64,000 nt of DNA from Hyphomicrobiales bacterium (GTDB taxonomy: Bacteria > Pseudomonadota > Alphaproteobacteria > Rhizobiales > Rhizobiaceae). The position numbers were made by a program, and so were the translations under genes. The notes below the pieces were generated by a model. It had not been told where the DNA came from and made no database searches. It saw only the letters and a list, made by a program, of their open reading frames with translations. Shown here one piece after another: positions 7,729 through 17,814 of the stretch (position 1 is the first letter of the stretch; each line of letters begins with the position of its first letter). The DNA lies in NCBI GenBank assembly GCA_900466575.1, contig UBMP01000012.1, forward strand, positions 108,442 through 172,441, written 5' to 3'.

Positions 7729-9312
7729 GTGAGACCTATCATGCAAGACATCCGCAAGACCACGATTGGCGGGCTCTGCTTCACTCTCGCTCTGACCGGG
7801 ATTCTTCCGATTCCGCTCGGCGGCGAGCAAGGATCGGCGGCCTTTGCTGCCAGCGAATCTCTGGTGACGATTTCTCAAGCCGGGCCGGGCGTGAAAAAGC
7901 ACCTCAAGCTTGGCCTTAACAAGGCGCTGGTGGTCGAACTTCCCGCTGATGCGCACGACATTCTCGTTGCGGATCCGTCGCTGGCAGATGCTGTCACCCG
8001 CACTTCGCGCCGCCTCTATCTCTTCGGCAAGGCAGTCGGCCAGACCAACGTCTTCGTCTTTGGTGCGGACGGCAAGGAACTCGTCAGCCTGGACATCCAG
8101 GTCGAGCGCGACATCTCGCAGCTCGAAACCAACCTGCGCCGCTTCCTGCCGGACTCCGACATCAAAGTCGAAATCATCTCGGACAACATCGTGCTGACCG
8201 GCTCGGTGCGCACGCCTCAGGATGCCGCACAGGCTTCCAAGCTCGCCGAAATTTTCGTCAAGGGCGGTGAAGCGACCACCCGCAACCAGACCGCGACCGG
8301 CACCGGCACGTCGTCAAGCGTCGCGATCTTCGCCGAAGACCGCCAGCAGTCGCAGATCGTCAACCTGCTGACCATCCAGGGCGAGGACCAGGTGACGCTC
8401 AAGGTCACGGTGGCTGAAGTCAGCCGCCAGGTCATCAAGCAACTCGGTATCAGTGGTTCTGTCACCGGTTCAAATGGCTCCATGACCTACTACAACCCGT
8501 CGAATCTTGGAGCTTCGTTGGGGCAGCTCGCGGCAGGCGCCATTGGCGGTCCCGTCGGCGGCGGCGTCAGCCTCGCCGCTTACATCAACGCCATGGAGCA
8601 GGCCGGCGTCATGCGGACGCTTGCCGAACCCAGCCTCACAGCAATTTCCGGCGAGGTCGCAAAATTCTACGTTGGCGGCTCGTTCAACATGGCCAGTGGC
8701 CAGGACATTTCCAAGGGAACCACGACTGTTACGCCATCCGGCGTTGTCGTCACATCGGATCCGAGCGTCTCGCGGACTTCGGAAACGAGCCAGTACGGCA
8801 TCTCTCTCAACTTCCTGCCCGTCGTGTTGTCTGCGGGCCGCATCAGCCTGAAGCTCGAGACGGAAGTTTCCGAGCCGACCTATGAAGGCAATTATTCGAC
8901 GGCCGGCGGCATCGGTGTCGCTGGCATCACCCACCTCGGCATCCGTCGCCGTCAGGCCTCCACGAGTGTCGAACTTCCCTCCGGCGGCTCGATCATGATT
9001 GCCGGTCTCGTCAGCGACGATGTTCGCCAGGCCTTCAGCGGCAATCCGGCGCTCGCCAAGATCCCGATCCTCGGCACGATGTTCCGGTCGAAGGACTTCC
9101 AGCGCAACGAGACCGAGCTTGTCATCATCGCAACGCCTTATCTGGTACGGCCTGTCTCACCCGACAAGCTCGCGCGCCCGGATGACAACTTCATTCCCGA
9201 AAACGACGCGGCGACATTCTTCCTGAACAGTGTCAACAAGGTCTACGGCACGAAGGTCGATCCCGCAGGCGGTCAGCGCTACCACGGCAATGTCGGTTTC
9301 ATCTACAAATGA
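7729..9312 (+). CDS. cpaC: Outer-membrane secretin of the Tad pilus
   Basis: A 527-residue secretin forming the outer-membrane pore for the pilus. In order: signal peptide (to about residue 42), N-terminal pilus/secretin domain (about 48-125, SLADAVTRTSRRLYLFG), BON-like segment (about 135-175), then the secretin core with AEPSLTAISGEVAKFYVGG and SGGSIMIAGLVSDD, ending near ELVIIATPYLVRPV. The start is GTG with GCGGGAG seven bases upstream; an ATG four codons later is an alternative. The N-domain is repeated as a free-standing protein at 4852-5313. Confidence 0.95.
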   Translation: MRPIMQDIRKTTIGGLCFTLALTGILPIPLGGEQGSAAFAASESLVTISQAGPGVKKHLKLGLNKALVVELPADAHDILVADPSLADAVTRTSRRLYLFGKAVGQTNVFVFGADGKELVSLDIQVERDISQLETNLRRFLPDSDIKVEIISDNIVLTGSVRTPQDAAQASKLAEIFVKGGEATTRNQTATGTGTSSSVAIFAEDRQQSQIVNLLTIQGEDQVTLKVTVAEVSRQVIKQLGISGSVTGSNGSMTYYNPSNLGASLGQLAAGAIGGPVGGGVSLAAYINAMEQAGVMRTLAEPSLTAISGEVAKFYVGGSFNMASGQDISKGTTTVTPSGVVVTSDPSVSRTSETSQYGISLNFLPVVLSAGRISLKLETEVSEPTYEGNYSTAGGIGVAGITHLGIRRRQASTSVELPSGGSIMIAGLVSDDVRQAFSGNPALAKIPILGTMFRSKDFQRNETELVIIATPYLVRPVSPDKLARPDDNFIPENDAATFFLNSVNKVYGTKVDPAGGQRYHGNVGFIYK

Positions 9313-9323
9313 GGGGCGGGACG

Positions 9324-10070
9324 ATGGACCAGTTGAACGAAAAACGCCTTCACACGATCAAAAGGGAAGCTCTGGTGATGCCCGCGCTCAGAACTCTGAC
9401 ATTCGTCGCGCTTGCAGCCTCGACGGTCGCGCTTGCCGGATGCGGCAACCTGCGCCCGGACGGTGATCTCACGACGTCTTCCATCGAGAACGATTATCGC
9501 GTGCGTCACCCCATCAAGATGGCGGAAGCGGAGCACTCGATCGACATTCCCGTGGCCACGGGCGACGTCAAGCTGAGCCGAGGCATCGAGGATACGATCC
9601 GGGGCTTCGGACAGAATTACAAGAGCAACTCGTCCGGCGTGATCCAGATCGCGGTCCCATCGGGCTCGATCAACGCCCGCGCCGCCCGCGCCGTGGTTCC
9701 CCAGGTGCGCAAGCAGCTGGCCTCGGAAGGCGTCGACCAACGCCGTATCATCGTCACCGGCTATCAGGCCGAGCCTGGCGTCTCCGCCCCGTTGAAGCTT
9801 AGCTTTGTCGCGCTGACGGCCATGACGGATCAGTGCGGCCAATGGCCGGAGGATCTGATGGAGAATTCGTTCTCCAACAAGAACTGGTACAATTTCGGCT
9901 GCGCCAACCAGAACAATCTGGCGGCTCAGGTGGCAAATCCCAAGGATCTGTTCGACCCGCGTGCCTCGACTCCGATCGACGCACAGCGCCGTGCAAACGT
10001 CATTGATACCTATCGCACCAGCGGCTCTGACCTTGGCAAGGACACGAGCATCACCATCCCGAGCCAATGA
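9324..10070 (+). CDS. cpaD: Tad pilus assembly lipoprotein CpaD
   Basis: A lipoprotein of the CpaD family, thought to help the CpaC secretin reach the outer membrane. The lipobox ALAGC is clear. The following domain contains SGSINARAARAVVPQVRKQL and NFGCANQNNLAAQVANP, typical of the family. Three starts are possible: ATG 9309 overlapping the cpaC stop; ATG 9324 with GAGGGG seven bases before it (chosen); and ATG 9378, which would leave a compact 22-residue lipoprotein signal. The mature protein is the same in all cases. Confidence 0.9.
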   Translation: MDQLNEKRLHTIKREALVMPALRTLTFVALAASTVALAGCGNLRPDGDLTTSSIENDYRVRHPIKMAEAEHSIDIPVATGDVKLSRGIEDTIRGFGQNYKSNSSGVIQIAVPSGSINARAARAVVPQVRKQLASEGVDQRRIIVTGYQAEPGVSAPLKLSFVALTAMTDQCGQWPEDLMENSFSNKNWYNFGCANQNNLAAQVANPKDLFDPRASTPIDAQRRANVIDTYRTSGSDLGKDTSITIPSQ

Positions 10071-10104
10071 TCGGGCGTGATCGGTTACCGGAGAGACAGC
10101 ACCC

Positions 10105-11406
10105 ATGAGTACAGTTGAATACGGAATCGAGCCCGTCGCCATCGACGACCAGCTTGAAGAGCGCCCGTCCGAAGGCGCCGAGATCGATCAGATCCGGCCG
10201 CTGCCGCGCATCTCGATCCATGCCTTTTGCGAAAGCGAGGAAGTGCTTCGGCTGATGGACCGCTGCAGCCGAGATCGGCGTATGGCAAAGGTCACGTTCA
10301 AGATCAATCAGGGCAGCATCGCGGCTGCGGCAAGCATGTTTGCCAGTGCCGCGACGCCGAACCTGATCATCCTGGAAACCGGACTCGGCGGCGACCGCCT
10401 GTTCGAAGAGCTCGGCCCGCTTGCAGAAGTGTGCGATCCGTCGACCAAGGTGATCATCGTCGGCCGCCAGAACGATATCGGTCTCTATCGTGAGCTGATG
10501 CGAAACGGCATTTCCGAATATCTCGTCTACCCGGTCAACCTTCCCGACATCCTCTCATCGGTCGCGTCGATTTTCGTCGATCCCGAGGCCGAACCCCTGG
10601 GACGCAGCATTGCCTTCATCGGCGCGAAGGGTGGCGTCGGTTCCTCGACCATTGCGCACAACGCGGCCTTCGGCATTTCCAGCCTGTTTGCCACGGAGAC
10701 CATCCTCGCCGATCTCGACCTGCCGTTCGGCACGGCGAATATCAATTTCGACCAGGACCCCGCCATGGGCATGTCGGAAGCGGTTTATTCGCCGGATCGT
10801 CTCGACGAGATCTTCCTGGATCGCCTGTTGGCCAAGTGCACCGACAACCTCTCGCTGCTCGCAGCGCCTTCGATGCTCGACCGCGCCTATGATTTCGGTC
10901 GCGACGCCTTCCAGCCGGTCCTGGAAGTCCTGTCTCGTTCGGCCCCGGTCACGGTCCTCGACCTGCCGCACGCCTGGAACGACTGGACGCGCATGCTGCT
11001 TTCCGGCGTCGATGAAGTGGTGATCACGGCCGTGCCGGACCTCGCCAACCTGCGCAACGCCAAGAACATGTTCGACGCGCTGAAGAAGCTGCGCCCGAAC
11101 GACAAGCTGCCCCACCTGATCATCAACCAGGCGGGAATGCCGAAGCGCGCCGAGATCTCGCCGGCTGATTTCGTCGACCCGCTGGGTGTCCAGCCGATCG
11201 CGGTCATCCCCTTCGATGTGCAGCTTTTCGGCAATGCCGCCAACAGCGGCCGCATGATTGCAGAGATCGACCCCAAGGCGCCGGTTGCCGAGACCTTCTC
11301 GCAGGTCGCCCATGTGGTTACCGGCCGCACGACGGTGAAACGGCAGAAGGGCAGCAGCCTCGCCAAGATGCTTGCACTGCTCAACCGCTCCAAAAGCAAA
11401 GCATGA
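10105..11406 (+). CDS. cpaE: Pilus localisation ATPase of the MinD/ParA type (CpaE/TadZ)
   Basis: A 433-residue cytoplasmic ATPase that places the pilus machine. Residues about 35-155 form a receiver-like domain (DIGLYRELMRNGISEYLVYP). The ATPase follows with a deviant Walker A, GAKGGVGSSTIAHN, near residue 173 and ADLDLPFGTANINF as Walker A' region. In this ATPase family the usual GKGGVGKT is altered at the second Lys, here Ser, as is common in CpaE. GAGAGA precedes the ATG. It lies between cpaD and cpaF. Confidence 0.93.
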   Translation: MSTVEYGIEPVAIDDQLEERPSEGAEIDQIRPLPRISIHAFCESEEVLRLMDRCSRDRRMAKVTFKINQGSIAAAASMFASAATPNLIILETGLGGDRLFEELGPLAEVCDPSTKVIIVGRQNDIGLYRELMRNGISEYLVYPVNLPDILSSVASIFVDPEAEPLGRSIAFIGAKGGVGSSTIAHNAAFGISSLFATETILADLDLPFGTANINFDQDPAMGMSEAVYSPDRLDEIFLDRLLAKCTDNLSLLAAPSMLDRAYDFGRDAFQPVLEVLSRSAPVTVLDLPHAWNDWTRMLLSGVDEVVITAVPDLANLRNAKNMFDALKKLRPNDKLPHLIINQAGMPKRAEISPADFVDPLGVQPIAVIPFDVQLFGNAANSGRMIAEIDPKAPVAETFSQVAHVVTGRTTVKRQKGSSLAKMLALLNRSKSKA

Positions 11407-11425
11407 AAAAGACTGGATCTGATTG

Positions 11426-12943
11426 ATGTTCGGCAAAAAGGGAAATGACGGCTTCGGAAAATCCGGCTTCTCGGGAGGATCTGCTCCTTCCGCGCCGAAG
11501 ACCTATGCGCCTGCCGCCCCCGAGCCGCAGGTGATGGTTGCTGCCCCGGAGCCGGCCATGAAGGCTCCGGAACCGGCACCGGCACCCATGCGCGCCGCTG
11601 CCACGCCGCCGCCGCTGGCACCCGAACCGCCGGCGCGTCGCCGCACGACCCGCAATTCCGAATATTACGACACGAAGAGCCAGGTCTTCTCCGCGCTCAT
11701 CGATACGATCGACCTGTCACAGCTTGCAAAGCTGGACAACGAGAGCGCACGTGAGGAAATCCGCGACATCGTCAACGATATCATCACGATCAAGAATTTC
11801 GCGATGTCGATCGCCGAGCAGGAGGAACTGCTCGAGGATATCTGTAACGACGTTCTGGGCTTCGGCCCGCTCGAGCCGCTTCTCGCCCGCGACGACATTG
11901 CCGACATCATGGTCAACGGCGCCGGGCAGACCTTCATCGAAGTCGAAGGCAAGGTGCAGGAGAGCGACATCCGTTTCCGCGACAACGGCCAGCTTCTTTC
12001 CGTCTGCCAGCGCATCGTCAGCCAGGTCGGCCGCCGCGTCGATGAATCCAGCCCCATCTGCGACGCGCGCTTGCCCGATGGCTCGCGCGTGAACGTCATT
12101 GCGCCGCCGCTCGCCATCGACGGTCCCGCGCTCACCATTCGTAAGTTCAAGAAGGACAAGCTAACACTTGATCAGCTCGTGCGCTTCGGTTCGATCACGC
12201 CGGAAGGTGCGCAGGTGCTGCAGATCATCGGCCGCGTCCGCTGCAACATTATCGTCTCCGGCGGCACCGGCTCCGGTAAGACGACGCTGCTGAACTGCCT
12301 GACGCGCTATATCGATACGCATGAGCGCATCATCACCTGCGAAGACTCGGCCGAACTTCAGCTGCAGCAGCCGCATGTGGTGCGCCTCGAAACCCGCCCG
12401 CCGAATATCGAAGGCGAGGGCGAGATCACCATGCGCGATCTCGTGAAGAACTGCCTGCGTATGCGTCCCGAACGCATCATCGTCGGCGAAGTGCGCGGAC
12501 CGGAAGTCTTCGATCTTCTTCAGGCGATGAACACCGGTCACGATGGTTCGATGGGCACGATCCACTCAAACAGCCCGCGCGAATGCCTGAACCGTATCGA
12601 GTCCATGATTGCCATGGGCGGCTTCACGTTGCCGGCCAAGACCGTGCGCGAAATCGTCGCCGGGTCGGTCGACATCATCATCCAGGCCACGCGTCTGCGT
12701 GACGGCTCCCGCCGCATCACCCACATCACCGAAGTGGTCGGCATGGAAGGCGACGTGATCGTGACGCAGGATCTCGTGCGTTACGAAATCGAGGGCGAAG
12801 ACGCCAATGGACGGATCATCGGCCGTCACCGTTCCACCGGGATCGGCCGCCCGAATTTCTGGGACCGCGCTCGCTATTACGGCGAAGAGAAGCGCCTCGC
12901 GGCTGCCCTTGATGCCATGGAAGACAAGGCCGGCGCTGCCTGA
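11426..12943 (+). CDS. cpaF: Tad pilus motor ATPase CpaF (TadA)
   Basis: A 505-residue secretion ATPase of the VirB11/GspE superfamily that powers pilus assembly. An Ala/Pro/Glu-rich disordered N-terminus (about residues 20-75) is followed by the N-domain and the ATPase. Walker A is [12 protein letters not shown] near residue 279, an Asp box region is [11 protein letters not shown], and Walker B lies at [11 protein letters not shown], followed by the His box [13 protein letters not shown]. The preceding TTG is in frame, but ATG 11426 is preferred. The ribosome-binding site is weak, so coupling to cpaE (20 bp upstream) is possible. Confidence 0.95.
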   Translation: MFGKKGNDGFGKSGFSGGSAPSAPKTYAPAAPEPQVMVAAPEPAMKAPEPAPAPMRAAATPPPLAPEPPARRRTTRNSEYYDTKSQVFSALIDTIDLSQLAKLDNESAREEIRDIVNDIITIKNFAMSIAEQEELLEDICNDVLGFGPLEPLLARDDIADIMVNGAGQTFIEVEGKVQESDIRFRDNGQLLSVCQRIVSQVGRRVDESSPICDARLPDGSRVNVIAPPLAIDGPALTIRKFKKDKLTLDQLVRFGSITPEGAQVLQIIGRVRCNIIVSGGTGSGKTTLLNCLTRYIDTHERIITCEDSAELQLQQPHVVRLETRPPNIEGEGEITMRDLVKNCLRMRPERIIVGEVRGPEVFDLLQAMNTGHDGSMGTIHSNSPRECLNRIESMIAMGGFTLPAKTVREIVAGSVDIIIQATRLRDGSRRITHITEVVGMEGDVIVTQDLVRYEIEGEDANGRIIGRHRSTGIGRPNFWDRARYYGEEKRLAAALDAMEDKAGAA

Positions 12944-13003
12944 GAGCAGGCGACGCGGCGATACGGAAAGCAAGATGAAGAGTGACAACCGGGAGCACGC
13001 GTA

Positions 13004-14059
13004 ATGTTCGGTTTTGATCCCATGGTTCTGGCGATCATCGGCCTCGCCGCCGTTGCGGCGGCAGCCGTGGCATACGGCGTCCTCTTCTCGGAAATCGAAG
13101 CCCAGCAGAAGACGACCAGCCGCTACAAGAAGGTCAAGGCGGCAGAGACCGATACGGTCAAGGTCAAGGCCGCGCGCGACCGGATGCAGGAAGCCACGAA
13201 GCGCCGGAAGTCGATCCAGGATTCGCTGAGCGAACTGGAAAAGAAGCAGGAGCAAAACAAAAAGGTCGATGCACCGACGCTCAAGGTCCGTCTGCAGCAG
13301 GCGGGTCTGGCCATCACCGACACGCAATTCTACATCGGCAGTGCACTGATGGCCGTCGCGACGCTCGTTGTCGGTTTCGTCATGACCGCTGACATGTCCA
13401 ACGCGCCTGCATTCGACATGCTGCCGTTTTCCAACGCGCAGCTCGGTGTCTTCGCACTTGCCTTCGTGATGGGGATTGGCGCGCCGCGCTTCATCCTCGG
13501 TTTTCTGTTCAAGCGCCGCATGAAGAAATTCCTCGGCGAGTTTCCGAACTCGCTGGACATTATGGTCCGCTCGATTAAATCGGGTCTGCCGCTCAACGAC
13601 GCCGTGCGCCTCATCGCCATGGAAGGCCAGGAACCCGTCAAGAGCGAGTTCCGCCGTGTCGTGGAAGCCCAGCAGATGGGCATGTCGATCGCCGATGCCT
13701 GCGCGCGAATGAATGCGACAATCCCGCTTCAGGAGGTGAAGTTCTTCGCCATCGTCATCGGCATTCAGGCTCAGGCGGGCGGTAACCTCTCGGAAGCGCT
13801 CGGCAATCTGAGCCGCGTTCTGCGCGACCGCAAGAAGATGCTCGGCAAGGTGCAGGCGTTGTCCATGGAGGCCAAGGCGTCTGCAGCCATTATCGGCGCC
13901 TTGCCCTTCATCGTGGCCACGCTCGTGTCGATCACCTCGCCTGATTACATCAAGCCGCTGTTCTCCGACCCGCGCGGGCACCTGATTCTGCTCGCCTCCG
14001 GCGTCTGGATGTCGATCGGCGTGTTTGTCATGCGCAAGATGATCAATTTCGATATCTGA
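13004..14059 (+). CDS. tadB: Tad pilus inner-membrane platform protein TadB
   Basis: A 351-residue GspF-type membrane protein that works with CpaF. One N-terminal helix (about residues 7-28) precedes a long charged, coiled-coil-like cytoplasmic region (about 32-90). Then come a helix near 110-130, a second near 148-168, the T2SF domain with FPNSLDIMVRSIKSGLPL, and two C-terminal helices. GGAG lies close before the ATG. It is paired with tadC, as in all Tad loci. Confidence 0.92.
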   Translation: MFGFDPMVLAIIGLAAVAAAAVAYGVLFSEIEAQQKTTSRYKKVKAAETDTVKVKAARDRMQEATKRRKSIQDSLSELEKKQEQNKKVDAPTLKVRLQQAGLAITDTQFYIGSALMAVATLVVGFVMTADMSNAPAFDMLPFSNAQLGVFALAFVMGIGAPRFILGFLFKRRMKKFLGEFPNSLDIMVRSIKSGLPLNDAVRLIAMEGQEPVKSEFRRVVEAQQMGMSIADACARMNATIPLQEVKFFAIVIGIQAQAGGNLSEALGNLSRVLRDRKKMLGKVQALSMEAKASAAIIGALPFIVATLVSITSPDYIKPLFSDPRGHLILLASGVWMSIGVFVMRKMINFDI

Positions 14060-14069
14060 CCTTTTCCTG

Positions 14070-14117
14070 AAGCAATACCCGTCGAACGACTGCCACACGC
14101 GTTTTCCGGGATTGCTT
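14070..14117. repeat. Inverted repeat between tadB and tadC
   Basis: AAGCAAT-A-CCCG (14070-14081) pairs with CGGGATTGCTT (14107-14117) with one bulged base. The right part (GTTTTCCGGGATTGC) resembles the dispersed GCAATTCC/GGAATTGC repeat, so it may be a diverged member. There is no T-run, so termination is doubtful. Confidence 0.4.
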
Positions 14118-14156
14118 GAACCGACCGGCGCAGGATCCGCCACAAGGACGATCAAA

Positions 14157-15170
14157 ATGCTTTACGATCTCGCCTCCACAGTCGCCAGCCCGGGGTTCAT
14201 CTTTGCCGTGTTGATTGGTCTTGCTGTGTTTGGCACGCTCTACGTGGTGGCCGAGCCCTATTTCGAGCGCGGCGACCTGCAGAAGCGCATGAAGACTGTG
14301 GCCACCGAACGCGAACAGCTACGCGCTCGCGAACGCGCCCGCATGAATACGGCCCTGCAATCCAAGGCGAGCCTGCGCGGCAAGGACAACAAGAATGTCC
14401 GCAACATCGTCGAGCGGCTCAACCTGCGCAAAGCGCTGGTGGATGACGCTACCATCAACAAGCTGCGCGCCGCCGGCTATCGGTCTCAGAACGCGCTCAA
14501 CACCTATCTCTTCGCCCGTCTGATCCTGCCTTTCGTCTTCGGGCTTGCGGGCGCCTTCTGGATTTTCGTCCTCGACAACCTGTCGGATCAGGCGCTGACA
14601 ATGCGGCTTCTCGCCAATCTCGTCATTGCCTATCTCGGCTTCTATGCGCCGATCATTTTCATCAGCAACAAGATGGGCAAGCGGCAGGCTTCCATCCGCA
14701 GAGCCTGGCCCGACGCACTTGACCTACTCCTGATCTGCGTGGAATCGGGGGTATCGGTCGAAGCTTCGATGCGTCGCGTGGCCGACGAAATCGGTGTTCA
14801 GTCGCCTGAACTGGCCGAAGAAATCGTCTTGACCACCGCCGAACTGTCCTATCTGCAGGATCGCCGCAGCGCTTATGAAAACCTCGCGAACCGCACGCAG
14901 CTCGATGCTGTGAAATCGACGACGCAGGCACTCATACAGGCAGAACGCTATGGTACGCCGGTTGCCCAGGCCCTGCGCACCCTCGCTCAGGAGAGCCGCG
15001 ATACGCGTATGAACGAGGCGGAGAAGAAGGCCGCAGCCCTCCCGCCGAAGCTGACGGTCCCGATGATCCTGTTCTTCCTGCCGGTCCTCATTGCCGTGAT
15101 CCTCGGCCCTGCAGGCATCCGGGTCAGCGACCAGATGAGCGGCACGTCGCAGGAACAGACGACACGCTGA
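14157..15170 (+). CDS. tadC: Tad pilus inner-membrane platform protein TadC
   Basis: A 337-residue GspF-type membrane protein, partner of TadB. It starts MLYDLASTVASPGFIFAVL, leading directly into the first helix; AAGGA lies about ten bases before. A basic cytoplasmic stretch (about residues 45-95) follows. The T2SF domain carries AWPDALDLLLICVESGVSV, and a last helix is near PKLTVPMILFFLPVLIAVI. An in-frame ATG 15 codons upstream gives a non-hydrophobic extension and is less likely. It is the last gene of the rightward pilus operon. Confidence 0.92.
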   Translation: MLYDLASTVASPGFIFAVLIGLAVFGTLYVVAEPYFERGDLQKRMKTVATEREQLRARERARMNTALQSKASLRGKDNKNVRNIVERLNLRKALVDDATINKLRAAGYRSQNALNTYLFARLILPFVFGLAGAFWIFVLDNLSDQALTMRLLANLVIAYLGFYAPIIFISNKMGKRQASIRRAWPDALDLLLICVESGVSVEASMRRVADEIGVQSPELAEEIVLTTAELSYLQDRRSAYENLANRTQLDAVKSTTQALIQAERYGTPVAQALRTLAQESRDTRMNEAEKKAAALPPKLTVPMILFFLPVLIAVILGPAGIRVSDQMSGTSQEQTTR

Positions 15171-15217
15171 TCCGGCTCGCCCATCGCCATCGAGATCCGT
15201 GGACAATCGACACAATG

Positions 15218-15250
15218 AAAAAGGCGCTCCGAAAACCGGGGCGCCTTTTT
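15218..15250. terminator. Bidirectional terminator between tadC and the TadD-like gene
   Basis: A 14-bp stem with one wobble pair and a 5-nt loop has AAAAAGGCGC on the left and GCGCCTTTTT on the right, so either strand reads as stem plus T-run. It separates two convergent genes and should serve both. Confidence 0.9.
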
Positions 15251-15295
15251 CATCATGGGAGCGATAAGCTCAGAATTGGTTTAAGCGCACCCGGT

Positions 15296-16108
15296 TCAGC
15301 CCTGGCTCTTCAGTGCGTTCCAGGTCGGCTGCTGGCTCATCATCGAACGAAGATATTTCACATTCGCTTCAGCCTGGGTGGGGGAGAGTTCCTGGCGTGC
15401 GATCTTCTCGGCTTCCGGATAGCGGCCCTGCAGGCCAACGACGAGGGCCAGGTTCTGGCGCACCGAACTGTCGGCGCCGGGCTGCGCTGCGGCCTGGCGA
15501 AGATAGGTCTCGGCGGATTTCAGATCTTTGGTCAGCACATAGGACATGCCGAGATTGGATAGGACCGATGGATCGTTCGGCTTGAGGTCGAGCGCTTCGC
15601 GATAGCGGGCCCGCGCCTCGGTGGAACGGCCAAGCTGATCGAGGATGGCGCCCTGCGCCGATTTCAGGCGCCAGTCGGGAAGGTCCGGACGTTCGGCGCG
15701 CGAGATTGTTTCCAGCGCCGCATCAAGCTGGCCCGCGGCGGCCTGTGCCTTGCCATAGGCAGCCAGAACCTCGGTGTCGTTGGGATGCCGGATGACGACC
15801 TGCTGCATGACGGCGAGCGCCTGATCGTTCTTGCCGGTCATGCGCAAAAGGTTGGCATAGTTCAGACCGGCGTCCCGGTCATTCGGGTTCTTGGCATAGG
15901 CGTCGCCGATCCTGCTTGCCGCAGTGTTCAGCTCCGTCGCATTCATCTCGGTCACGGGCTTGGACAGGCCTGTCGGGATCGAGCCGGTCTTGATGTTGTC
16001 GGTCGAGCCCGAGGTGGTGCAGGACTGCAGCGAAAGCGCTCCCGCAAGGAGACAGGCGCCCGCCAGCAACTTGCTGCTGCGGAACCGGAAGATGGTGGAT
16101 GTGGTCAT
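15296..16108 (-). CDS. tadD: TPR lipoprotein of the Tad locus (TadD-like)
   Basis: A 270-residue protein with a lipoprotein signal peptide whose lipobox is LSLQSC. It is followed by a disordered stretch and several tetratricopeptide repeats (for example LNYANLLRMTGKNDQALAVM, then YREALDLKPNDPSVLSNLG). TadD proteins are outer-membrane lipoproteins needed for Flp pilus assembly. The ATG at 16108 has AGGG eight bases upstream; a longer open frame to 16186 is not signal-like. It is convergent with tadC and transcribed separately from the cpa operon, divergently from the aminopeptidase gene. Confidence 0.85.
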   Translation of the reverse strand: MTTSTIFRFRSSKLLAGACLLAGALSLQSCTTSGSTDNIKTGSIPTGLSKPVTEMNATELNTAASRIGDAYAKNPNDRDAGLNYANLLRMTGKNDQALAVMQQVVIRHPNDTEVLAAYGKAQAAAGQLDAALETISRAERPDLPDWRLKSAQGAILDQLGRSTEARARYREALDLKPNDPSVLSNLGMSYVLTKDLKSAETYLRQAAAQPGADSSVRQNLALVVGLQGRYPEAEKIARQELSPTQAEANVKYLRSMMSQQPTWNALKSQG

Positions 16109-16420
16109 GGCGCTGCCCTGAAATCTGGTTTTTTGCACCGGCCGAAGGGCATACTGAAAACTGCGGCGCAACCTTGACACCAGCAATAGTCTGTTAACCC
16201 TAACAGAGCGTTAACATTTCTGATTCCCGCGCCCGGAAGACTGCCGATGGCGAGGAGCGGACGAAAGACTTATCCTGGTCGTACAACGCGCAACGGGGGC
16301 AATTCAGAAGACAGGACGACGCGGGACCGTCCGGAATTGCACCAAAGAAATAGAAGGAGCATCCGGCGATCCGCAGTCGCCGGAATGACTCTCTGCATTC
16401 GGGAAAAGAGACGAGAACAG
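16109..16420. promoter_or_regulatory. Divergent promoter region, tadD-like gene and M17 aminopeptidase
   Basis: 312 bp without a gene. A perfect inverted repeat CTGTTA-ACCC-TAACAG (16191-16206) is followed at 16210 by GTTAAC. It lies 83 bp before the TadD-like start and 215 bp before the aminopeptidase start, so it could be an operator for the leftward gene. The regulator is unknown. Confidence 0.45.
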
Positions 16421-17812
16421 ATGGCCCCATTCCAGTTCATCAAGCGCCACAGCCCCTTCAACAGCAAGCTCGGAAAGACACTTCCTGTCTTTGCCGTGAC
16501 GCCCGCGCATATTGAAATCGGCGCGATCGAAGCGACAGCGCTGGAATGGGCGCGCAAATCCGGTTTCAAGGCCAACAATGGCTCCGTCCTCCTAGTGCCG
16601 TCTGCGGACGGGTCGCTCGGCGGCGCGCTCTTCGGCCTGGGCAAGAATCCCGCCGTCACACCTTTCATGACCGGCCACCTCGCACGTGCTTTGCCCGAGG
16701 GCGAATGGCATGTGGAAACCGCACCGCTGACGGCCAATCGCATTGCCCTTGGCTTCGGTCTCGGAAGCTACCGCTTCGAGACCTATCTGAAGCCAAAGCC
16801 GCCGGGCGCGACGCTTCTCATTCCAAAGGATGCCAACGCGACCGACATCAAGCGGCAGGTGGCCGGGGTGTTTCTCGCCCGCGATCTCATCAATACGCCC
16901 ACAAACGACATGGGTCCGAACGCGCTGGAAAAGGTCTTCCGCGATCTTGCGGGCCACTATGACGCCCAGGTCTCCGTCGTGAGCGGCGAAGACCTGCTGA
17001 AGAAGAATTTCCCCTTGATCCACGCGGTCGGACGCGCCGCTGCCGAAGCACCACGGCTTCTTGAAATGCGCTGGGGCGAGAAGGGCGCACCGAAGGTGAC
17101 GCTGGTCGGAAAGGGCGTCTGCTTCGACACCGGGGGCCTTGATATCAAGCCGTCTTCTTCCATGCTTTTGATGAAGAAGGACATGGGCGGCGCGGCCAAC
17201 GTGCTTGGCCTGGCCTTGATGATCATGGATGCTCATCTGAAGGTTGACCTGCGCGTCATCGTACCGGTGGTCGAGAATTCCATCGCCGGCAACGCCTTCC
17301 GCCCCGGCGACATCTATCGCAGCCGCAAGGGCCTGACGGTCCAGATCGACAACACGGATGCCGAGGGTCGGCTGATTCTGGCCGACGCACTTGCGTATGC
17401 GGACGAGGAGAAGCCCGCTCTCCTGATCGACATGGCGACGCTGACTGGGGCGGCGCGCGTGGCGCTCGGTCCCGACCTGCCGCCCTTCTTCACCGACGAC
17501 GAAGACCTCGCGCATGACCTGGCGGACTCAGCGCTCGAGAATGACGATCCGCTGTGGAGGCTGCCGCTTTACCCCGGCTATGAGAGCGATCTCTCCACCA
17601 AGATCGCCGACCTCACCAATGCCCCCTCGGGCGGCATGGCGGGCGCGATCACGGCAGCGCTCTTCCTCAAGCGTTTCGTCACCGAGACCGAAAGCTGGGC
17701 ACATTTCGATATCTTCGGCTGGTCGCCGAAGGATCGCCCGCATGCCCCGCTGGGCGGCGAGGCGCAGGCGATCCGCGCGATCTATCACCACATCCGCAAG
17801 CGGGTGAAGTAA
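16421..17812 (+). CDS. Leucyl aminopeptidase family protein (M17)
   Basis: A 463-residue cytosolic aminopeptidase. The M17 catalytic domain is clear: GKGVCFDTGGLDIKPSS near residue 230, KKDMGGAANVLGLAL near 252, and the signature NTDAEGRLILADAL near 311. These hold the two-metal site and the Arg of the active centre. The N-terminal domain (to about residue 150) is more variable. The start MAPFQFIKRHSPF is chosen because upstream in-frame codons give a low-complexity Arg-rich sequence. The paralogue PepA of the same family also binds DNA in enterics; nothing here indicates that role. Confidence 0.9.
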   Translation: MAPFQFIKRHSPFNSKLGKTLPVFAVTPAHIEIGAIEATALEWARKSGFKANNGSVLLVPSADGSLGGALFGLGKNPAVTPFMTGHLARALPEGEWHVETAPLTANRIALGFGLGSYRFETYLKPKPPGATLLIPKDANATDIKRQVAGVFLARDLINTPTNDMGPNALEKVFRDLAGHYDAQVSVVSGEDLLKKNFPLIHAVGRAAAEAPRLLEMRWGEKGAPKVTLVGKGVCFDTGGLDIKPSSSMLLMKKDMGGAANVLGLALMIMDAHLKVDLRVIVPVVENSIAGNAFRPGDIYRSRKGLTVQIDNTDAEGRLILADALAYADEEKPALLIDMATLTGAARVALGPDLPPFFTDDEDLAHDLADSALENDDPLWRLPLYPGYESDLSTKIADLTNAPSGGMAGAITAALFLKRFVTETESWAHFDIFGWSPKDRPHAPLGGEAQAIRAIYHHIRKRVK

Positions 17813-17814
17813 AA

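Noticed and set aside
12566-14155. 529-codon open frame on the minus strand opposite cpaF and tadB
   Set aside because: cpaF and tadB are unmistakable on the plus strand; the antisense product is His/Arg/Asp-rich with no family features.
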